From Mesorhizobium sp. M1B.F.Ca.ET.045.04.1.1 (GTDB lineage Bacteria > Pseudomonadota > Alphaproteobacteria > Rhizobiales > Rhizobiaceae), in the NCBI RefSeq assembly GCF_003952465.1, contig NZ_CP034448.1, positions 3,635,001 through 3,699,000 of the forward strand: 64,000 nucleotides of DNA, given 5' to 3'. Position 1 is the stretch's first letter; every line of letters starts with the position of its first letter. The translations under genes and the position numbers were made by a program. Under the pieces are notes generated by a model, which made no database searches, was not told the DNA's origin, and saw only the letters and a list, made by a program, of their open reading frames with translations. Below, piece after piece: positions 59,364 to 64,000 of the stretch.

Positions 59364-60117
59364 ATGGGACATCCTCAGATTTCCGATTTTTGGAGCGACG
59401 CAACAGGACCGGTACCAAATGGGCATCTGCCGAGCGCTACCGGCCTTAACAGGTCCGATGCTGAAGAAGGACAGCCAAGCGAAGGCCTGGTTGTAATTGT
59501 CGACAAGCGGGCACTTGAGCGCGAATGCCTTGCTCGTGGCCTTATCGAACACAATCCCGCTTTGCGCGTCAGCGCGGTGGGATCGCTTGACGAGATCCAG
59601 CATAGTGACGGCGAGGCGGAGCCATCCGCGATCCTCGTCATCCTGGGGGCCAGAAAGGTTACCGATCAAAGCGTTCGGGCGGAGCTCGTGCATTTCATTG
59701 GCGAGGTTGGCACGGTACCTGTAATCGTCGTGGTGGATTCCGATGAGCCGGGGGAAATCCTGGCGGCTCTTGAATGCGGCGCCCGAGGCTACATTCCCAC
59801 AAGCGTGAAGGTGAAGGTCGCCGCCGAGGCCATCGGCCTGGCTCGCGCCGGAGGCATCTTTGTGCCCGCCAGTGTTAGCGCTTCGCGAGATCATCCATTC
59901 GACAGCAAACGGCGCCCGCCCGCTTACCGGCATGTTCACCGCACGAGAGGCGGCGGTTGTGGAGGCGCTGAGGAAAGGCAAGGCGAACAAGATAATTGCC
60001 TACGAGCTCAATCTCTGTGAGAGCACCGTCAAGGTCCATATCCGCAACATCATGAAGAAACTGAAGGCTACGAACCGCACGGAGGTAGCCTACAAGCTCA
60101 GACAGATGATGCTTTGA
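59364..60117 (+). pseudogene. LuxR-type (receiver-like plus HTH) regulator interrupted by one frameshift
   Basis: Frame 1 starts MGHPQISDFWSD at 59364 and encodes a receiver-like domain (VVIVDKRALERECLARGLIE, then VIVVVDSDEPGEILAALECGARGYI). At about 59872, after FVPAS, the coding sense moves to another frame: VLALREIIHSTANG and FTAREAAVVEALRKGKANK, then a LuxR helix-turn-helix with NLCESTVKVHIRNIMKKL, ending at 60117. A single-base change near AGTGTTA restores one ~250-residue protein. Position beside exopolysaccharide genes suggests control of their expression. The receiver lacks a clear canonical phospho-Asp context. It could be a true pseudogene, a phase-variable gene or a sequencing error. 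Confidence 0.8.
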
Positions 60118-60286
60118 AGCTCCTCGACCGGTCTCTGCCTAGCGGGTCCGGCGGTACGACTGCTGGGCACCTTTGCCTCGGATCGGAGCTGCGGGTTTCT
60201 GTGAGGCCGCAGCTCAGATCCGGGAGTCAGGAAAGTTGGGCGCCAGCTTGGGGCCTTTGGCGAAACGGATACGTTCGGGCGACTGT

Positions 60287-61369
60287 TCAGGCACGTTTCC
60301 GGCCAACCGTCTCGGGTCCTGCCTTCACCAGAAATCCAACACTGTCTTCGCCCAACTCCGCGTTGCGATATGCAGCTTCGGCGGCTTTCAGCCCTCCCGT
60401 CAGTCTGCGGATCACCGGAGCGGCTCCGAGCAGGTCGAGCGGCAGGCCTAGCTGACCACGGGCGGGCCGCTTCGGCGGCCAAACCCCGAGACCGAAATAG
60501 CTGGCGGCCGAGCGATCGATTCCGCCACTGAACTGCAACAGCAGCGCATGGCGCGAGTTACGGGCAATACGGCCGAGGCAGTTGATGTCCATTGGTGGTT
60601 TGTCGGAGGGTCGCATCGCGACGACGATCACATCCCATGCGTCGTCGCTCAGGAGTGCCGGGTGCGAAAAAACGCTTACCCTCGCCCCGCCTTCGCGCAG
60701 CATATGCTCGAGGAACGGCGCACAAGGCGTGTCGCAGACGATGGCGACCCTGGCGCCACGCTGATCGACGCCGGCGTCACCAAGAAAGGCGCAGCACAGC
60801 CGCGCGAATTCCGGCAGCAGGTCTATGGCCGGATGGGCGAGATTGGGAGCCGCAACTTTGATGCCGGCCTCGTCGCAGGCGTCGAAATCGACAGCGCCTG
60901 GCCAAAGCTCCCAGGGTTCAGCCATCAGCGAAACGACCGCTCGCGAGGGCAAGAGTTCGATAAGCGATCTCGAAATCGGCGCGACCTGCGGACAGTTCGT
61001 GAGGACGTCCACGTCCTGCCATTTGCGGCTGTCGATGCGGTGTGTGACTTCCACACGCGCGGAGACCTTGGCGTATTTGCTGAATGCCAATGTCGAGTCT
61101 GCGGCCGCCGCCAGGTTCGGATGTCTGGCGGATATGCGGGCGAGCGCAATGACGCGGTCGGCATTGGCGAGCGCCGCGGCTGTCGCGGTCACCGCGTGGT
61201 ATCCTGTTGAAGCGCCAACGACCACGGTGAGGCCAGAGAGATCGAGATCGAGCGAGGCTATTTGGTTGCGCACAATAGCCAGTGCTTCCGCATGGTCGAT
61301 CTCGGCAGCATGACGAGCAAGCGGCCTTGCAGGGAAATCACGGGGCGAAGGCTTCAGGCTGGGCGCCAC
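60287..61369 (-). CDS. Unrecognised protein with Rossmann-like features
   Basis: A 360-residue cytoplasmic-looking protein; I do not recognise the family. The N-terminal half has a nucleotide-fold-like element LSGLTVVVGASTGYHAVTA (near 44-62), then RVEVTHRIDSRKWQDVDVLTNCPQV. A second alternating beta-alpha unit near 205-255 reads GARVAIVCDTPCAPFLEHML and DAWDVIVVAMRPSDKPP. The C-terminal part ends LKAAEAAYRNAELGEDSVGF. The composition is protein-like throughout and it has no signal or membrane segment. It converges on the LuxR-type gene and diverges from the sugar transferase gene. It could be an NAD- or SAM-dependent enzyme or a regulator in polysaccharide synthesis, but nothing in the sequence proves that. 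Confidence 0.7.
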   Translation of the reverse strand: MAPSLKPSPRDFPARPLARHAAEIDHAEALAIVRNQIASLDLDLSGLTVVVGASTGYHAVTATAAALANADRVIALARISARHPNLAAAADSTLAFSKYAKVSARVEVTHRIDSRKWQDVDVLTNCPQVAPISRSLIELLPSRAVVSLMAEPWELWPGAVDFDACDEAGIKVAAPNLAHPAIDLLPEFARLCCAFLGDAGVDQRGARVAIVCDTPCAPFLEHMLREGGARVSVFSHPALLSDDAWDVIVVAMRPSDKPPMDINCLGRIARNSRHALLLQFSGGIDRSAASYFGLGVWPPKRPARGQLGLPLDLLGAAPVIRRLTGGLKAAEAAYRNAELGEDSVGFLVKAGPETVGRKRA

Positions 61370-61687
61370 GTTGCGCGGTCTCCACTGTCAGATAGGCTCA
61401 CATCCCTGACGCGGAACAAACTGTCCTGCCGGATCTCGTCCGGACGCGATGCGCACGCTTTTTCATGCATTGCGTCGGCGGACGCCTTTTGCGGGCCTGT
61501 GTCGCTCCCGCAATACAGCCGAACCCGCCCGAACTGCTACTGCAGAAAACGGGTGCTTGGTGACACGTCATTTGATCAGAAGGCTTATTGCCATCATGCC
61601 TGCAAGGCGCGGATCAGGCTAACGGGTAATCAGGGTCGGGTGCGGCGCTACCTCCTTTGCGGTTCTTGCCGAGGATGACCAGCCGCT
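61370..61687. other. Divergent intergenic region before the sugar transferase gene
   Basis: 318 bp that should contain promoters for the unknown 360-residue gene and the sugar transferase. No clear operator, hairpin or small gene is visible. Confidence 0.4.
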
Positions 61688-62413
61688 GTGAAATTGGGAG
61701 CGGAAAACCAGCCGCGTTCGTTGGCGAAACTCATGACAATCAGCGCATTTGGCATGAATCCCCGCAGACCCGGCATCAGCGTGGGTCAAAACCATCGCCC
61801 GCTGGGGGGGCGTCGCAAGAGAATCATGGACGTGACGGTCGCATCGATCGCGCTTGTCCTCGCCGCCCCGGTCATGTTGGCGATTGCTCTACTGATATTG
61901 TTGACCGACGGTTCACCGGCAATATTCTCGCACACCCGGGTCGGATTCAACGGCAAGCGGTTCGCCTGCTACAAGTTCAGGACAATGGTCGCCAACGCCG
62001 ATCAGGTTCTTGCCGACTATATTGCGAACAACCCCGAAGCTGCCAAGGAATGGGAGCAGAACTGGAAATTCAGGAATGACCCGCGCATCACGTTCCTCGG
62101 GCACATTCTCAGGAAATCAAGCCTGGACGAGTTGCCTCAGCTCATCAACGTGCTGCGCGGCGAAATGAGTTGTGTCGGCCCTCGACCGGTCGTCCCGGAC
62201 GAACTGCAACGTTACGGCGCCTGCGCGATCGACTATCTCCGAACCCGGCCGGGGCTGACCGGCCTCTGGCAGGTGACGGGCAGGGACGCAATCGACTATC
62301 CCAGCCGCGTCTCCATCGACAGCCGCTACGTGCGAGACTGGTCCATTTGGGCCGATGTCGTCATTCTTGCGCGGACCGTTTTCGCCGTGATGAAATTCGA
62401 CCACGCGTCCTGA
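61688..62413 (+). CDS. Undecaprenyl-phosphate sugar phosphotransferase (ExoY-like)
   Basis: A 241-residue bacterial sugar transferase. A basic N-terminus (RRKRIMD) leads into one membrane anchor (VTVASIALVLAAPVMLAIALLILL, ~48-71). The catalytic half has CYKFRTMV, RKSSLDELPQLINVL, GEMSCVGPRPVVPDE and RPGLTGLWQVTGR, all conserved in the family. It loads the first sugar-1-phosphate onto the lipid carrier at the inner membrane, starting an exopolysaccharide repeat unit; galactose is the sugar for rhizobial ExoY. The start could also be the internal ATG at 61733. With the polymerase-like gene at the window end it marks an exopolysaccharide locus. Confidence 0.92.
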   Translation: MKLGAENQPRSLAKLMTISAFGMNPRRPGISVGQNHRPLGGRRKRIMDVTVASIALVLAAPVMLAIALLILLTDGSPAIFSHTRVGFNGKRFACYKFRTMVANADQVLADYIANNPEAAKEWEQNWKFRNDPRITFLGHILRKSSLDELPQLINVLRGEMSCVGPRPVVPDELQRYGACAIDYLRTRPGLTGLWQVTGRDAIDYPSRVSIDSRYVRDWSIWADVVILARTVFAVMKFDHAS

Positions 62414-62505
62414 ACGAGCGGATCGCAAATTCTTCCTCATGCATGTCCTTGCCGCAGAGACCGCGGGAACTGCACCGGCGGCGACGGAGATGGCAGCCGC
62501 GGCCG

Positions 62506-62751
62506 TCATTGCTCCGGGGGCATCCGACGCCACATGACGCCGAGGAGGAGGCCGAGCAGGTAGGCGCACTGCAGCGTGACAACGAGGAGCATGATCGAAA
62601 GCAGGCGGTGCCAATCAAACAAACTGCCAATGCCGCCTGCAACGGCGCCGACCACGACAGTCGCCGCGGTCGCGACGATGAGCGCAGGCGCACGAACGCG
62701 CAATCCCAGCAAGATGCCGATCGCGCCGACAGCGACAAGGCCCCAAAACAC
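62506..62751 (-). CDS. Small membrane protein of unknown function
   Basis: An 81-residue, very hydrophobic protein with about three membrane segments (MFWGLVAVGAIGILLGL, APALIVATAATVVVGAVAGG, LLSIMLLVVTLQCAYLLGLLLG), ending in the basic tail WRRMPPEQ. Such small proteins occur near rhizobial exopolysaccharide genes but I cannot name it. Opposite in direction to its neighbours. Composition supports a real gene. Confidence 0.6.
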   Translation of the reverse strand: MFWGLVAVGAIGILLGLRVRAPALIVATAATVVVGAVAGGIGSLFDWHRLLSIMLLVVTLQCAYLLGLLLGVMWRRMPPEQ

Positions 62752-63139
62752 GGCGATCTCCTATAATGTGGAAGACTCAAAAGTGTGCCGTGTCCCAAGT
62801 CTCCCACATCTGCGAATCCGTACCAACTCTCAATCTCGGCGCACTGCCTGACGGCCTCAACCAGGTGGCGGGAAATCGCTGCATCTCCGCTGCTTGCACA
62901 AAAGGCGTAGGACACCTTCTCCGAATGACGCGTTTTCGCTCATTTCCTTGTCCAGGCGCTCAGCCTACGCTGCTTATGGAATAGTACGCGGAACATTCAC
63001 CCGCGGTGCGGCAGCATGTCTTGAATGGTGGCACGGAGCCCTGTTCCCGGGCGCAGCCAATCAGGACGAAAAGGCCGCTGGACGTTGCTCAGCGGGGCTG
63101 AGCAGTGTCGGCGCACAGTTGCCGCATAGCGCTTTCAGC
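62752..63139. other. Intergenic region upstream of the polymerase-like gene
   Basis: About 390 bp without a convincing gene. It presumably carries the divergent promoters for the small membrane protein and the polymerase-like gene. No clear repeat or hairpin is visible. Confidence 0.4.
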
Positions 63140-63154
63140 GTGACGTCTCCATCT

Positions 63155-64000
63155 ATGCTGCAGGCATCCATCCTTTTGCTTATCGTGTCGATATGGTTTC
63201 CCGGCGCCACGCGGATCGCCGGGACGGATGGTTCGCTTTCCTTTTTGCTGGCCCTGTTCTGCGCCCTGGTAAGTATCGTTCCCTATGCCGAAGCGACAAA
63301 ACGCCTTCACCGAACCGAAGCGGGCTTGGCGATTGCCGTGCTGACGATGTCTGCTTTCATCATGGTTCTGTCCCTGCTGTCGGCGCTTCATGCAGACAAT
63401 CCGATCAGGACCATGCGCGCGGTCTTCGCGCAGGTATTTGGTTTCGCCATTATTCCGACGATTGCGGTGATCGCCGCGAGGCCCAGGGGTTTCGAGGCAA
63501 TCGACAGGATCGGGATGGCGATGGTCATCATGGTTGCTGCGACATCCTGCCTCGTCGCCATCGGGCTGGGCGATGCTCGGTTCGCCGATCGGGCGGAGGG
63601 CTATTTCAAGCACGCAAACCAGCTCGGAATTGCCTTGTCGGCCGGTCTGCCGCTTGTCGCCGCGAAGCTGGTCGCTTCTCGAAGGCACAGGATTCTCCTC
63701 TCGGGCTGCCTTCTGGCGGGGCTTTTGGGCTTGGTGAAATCGGGCTCAAAGACAAACTTCGTCCTTGGCGTGGCAGGTCTCGGCACGTTCTTCGGGCTAT
63801 ACAGCGTCTATCTGGTGATAAGGAGGCAGCGCCCAGTAACAGTGATCGCCGGGACCGTTGCGGCTCCGATATTGTTCCAGTTGAGCTTGGCGACATTGCA
63901 GTTCCTCAATCCGCGGGCCTACAGGCTGCTGTCACTTCAGCTTTCCGGAGGGGAGGCGCATTCGATCGTGTCGCGGCAGAAACTGTGGTCCATATCGATC
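63155..64000 (+). CDS. O-antigen-ligase/polysaccharide-polymerase-like membrane protein (partial)
   Basis: The frame is open to the window end (282 codons seen). From the ATG at 63155 (MLQASILLLIVSIWFPGATR) there are at least six hydrophobic segments separated by short polar loops. Then come SGSKTNFVLGVAGLG and the beginning of a large loop (QLSGGEAHSIVSRQKLWSISI). An S-x-R/K-x-x-x-W-type sequence in a late periplasmic loop is typical of Wzy/WaaL-type O-antigen ligase-like proteins, including rhizobial ExoQ. A GTG at 63140 is an alternative start. It probably polymerises the exopolysaccharide begun by the ExoY-like enzyme. The C-terminal part is outside the window. Confidence 0.75.
   Translation, partial: MLQASILLLIVSIWFPGATRIAGTDGSLSFLLALFCALVSIVPYAEATKRLHRTEAGLAIAVLTMSAFIMVLSLLSALHADNPIRTMRAVFAQVFGFAIIPTIAVIAARPRGFEAIDRIGMAMVIMVAATSCLVAIGLGDARFADRAEGYFKHANQLGIALSAGLPLVAAKLVASRRHRILLSGCLLAGLLGLVKSGSKTNFVLGVAGLGTFFGLYSVYLVIRRQRPVTVIAGTVAAPILFQLSLATLQFLNPRAYRLLSLQLSGGEAHSIVSRQKLWSISI

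Noticed and set aside
1..64000. tRNA, rRNA, CRISPR, prophage or toxin-antitoxin genes
   Set aside because: Reading both strands I found no cloverleaf-like or repeat-spacer pattern and no phage or toxin-antitoxin protein signature.

Overview
The window is GC-rich alphaproteobacterial DNA. Dense catabolic operons, many ABC importers, RIME-like intergenic palindromes and an ExoY-type exopolysaccharide gene suggest a plant-associated member of Rhizobiales, most like Mesorhizobium (inference from protein style; no rRNA or marker gene is present). I see no rRNA, tRNA, CRISPR array, transposase or integrase.

Region 1 (1-17.4 kb) is a D-apiose utilisation locus. Every step from the sugar to D-erythrose 4-phosphate has a candidate: ApsD-like dehydrogenase, ApnL-like lactonase, ApnO-like oxidoisomerase, OiaK-like kinase (DUF1537), OiaX-like RuBisCO-like decarboxylase, LerI-like TIM homologue and DerI-like RpiB homologue. 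A FadR-type GntR regulator sits in the middle. There are two ribose-type ABC importers: one intact with a DUF2291 lipoprotein, and one with a fused ATPase-permease and a broken binding protein. A CTGGTATRAT-like motif precedes all four putative transcription units and is the best candidate for the GntR operator.

Region 2 (17.4-22.4 kb) has a LysR gene divergent from a TMADH-type flavoprotein. A scrap-heap of decayed genes follows: an alpha/beta hydrolase, a 3' scrap of an isopropylmalate/tartrate dehydrogenase, and a frameshifted tartrate dehydrogenase.

Region 3 (22.4-32.4 kb) has a LysR gene flanked by two matching T-N11-A boxes. Around it are a DAO-family oxidase, an overlapping hyuA-hyuB-[2Fe-2S]-FAD operon (ATP-dependent hydantoinase plus subunits of an opine/hydroxyproline-type dehydrogenase), a second DAO oxidase and an Lrp regulator.

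Region 4 (32.4-38.4 kb) is a polar amino-acid ABC importer with a cupin, a PuuB-like oxidase and its own Lrp regulator. It is bounded by imperfect direct repeats that look like the convergent 3' ends of the neighbouring genes, so it may be an inserted block.

Region 5 (38.4-56.9 kb) is a large amine or amino-acid catabolic island: oligopeptide-type ABC importer, two HAD type II proteins, class III aminotransferase, PuuB-like oxidase, two aldehyde dehydrogenases, tartrate dehydrogenase, cupin, 2-hydroxyacid dehydrogenase, an M20 (ArgE-like) deacetylase and two tandem-GNAT acetyltransferases. The likely logic is import, possible N-acetyl protection, oxidation or transamination, aldehyde oxidation and deacylation; the substrate is unknown.

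Region 6 (57-64 kb) has a Rieske-FAD reductase, then what looks like the edge of an exopolysaccharide locus: a frameshifted LuxR-type regulator, an unrecognised 360-residue Rossmann-like protein, an ExoY-like sugar transferase, a small membrane protein and the start of an O-antigen-ligase/polymerase-like protein cut by the window end.

A recurring structure: in all four ABC systems a strong GC hairpin without a U-tract directly follows the binding-protein gene.
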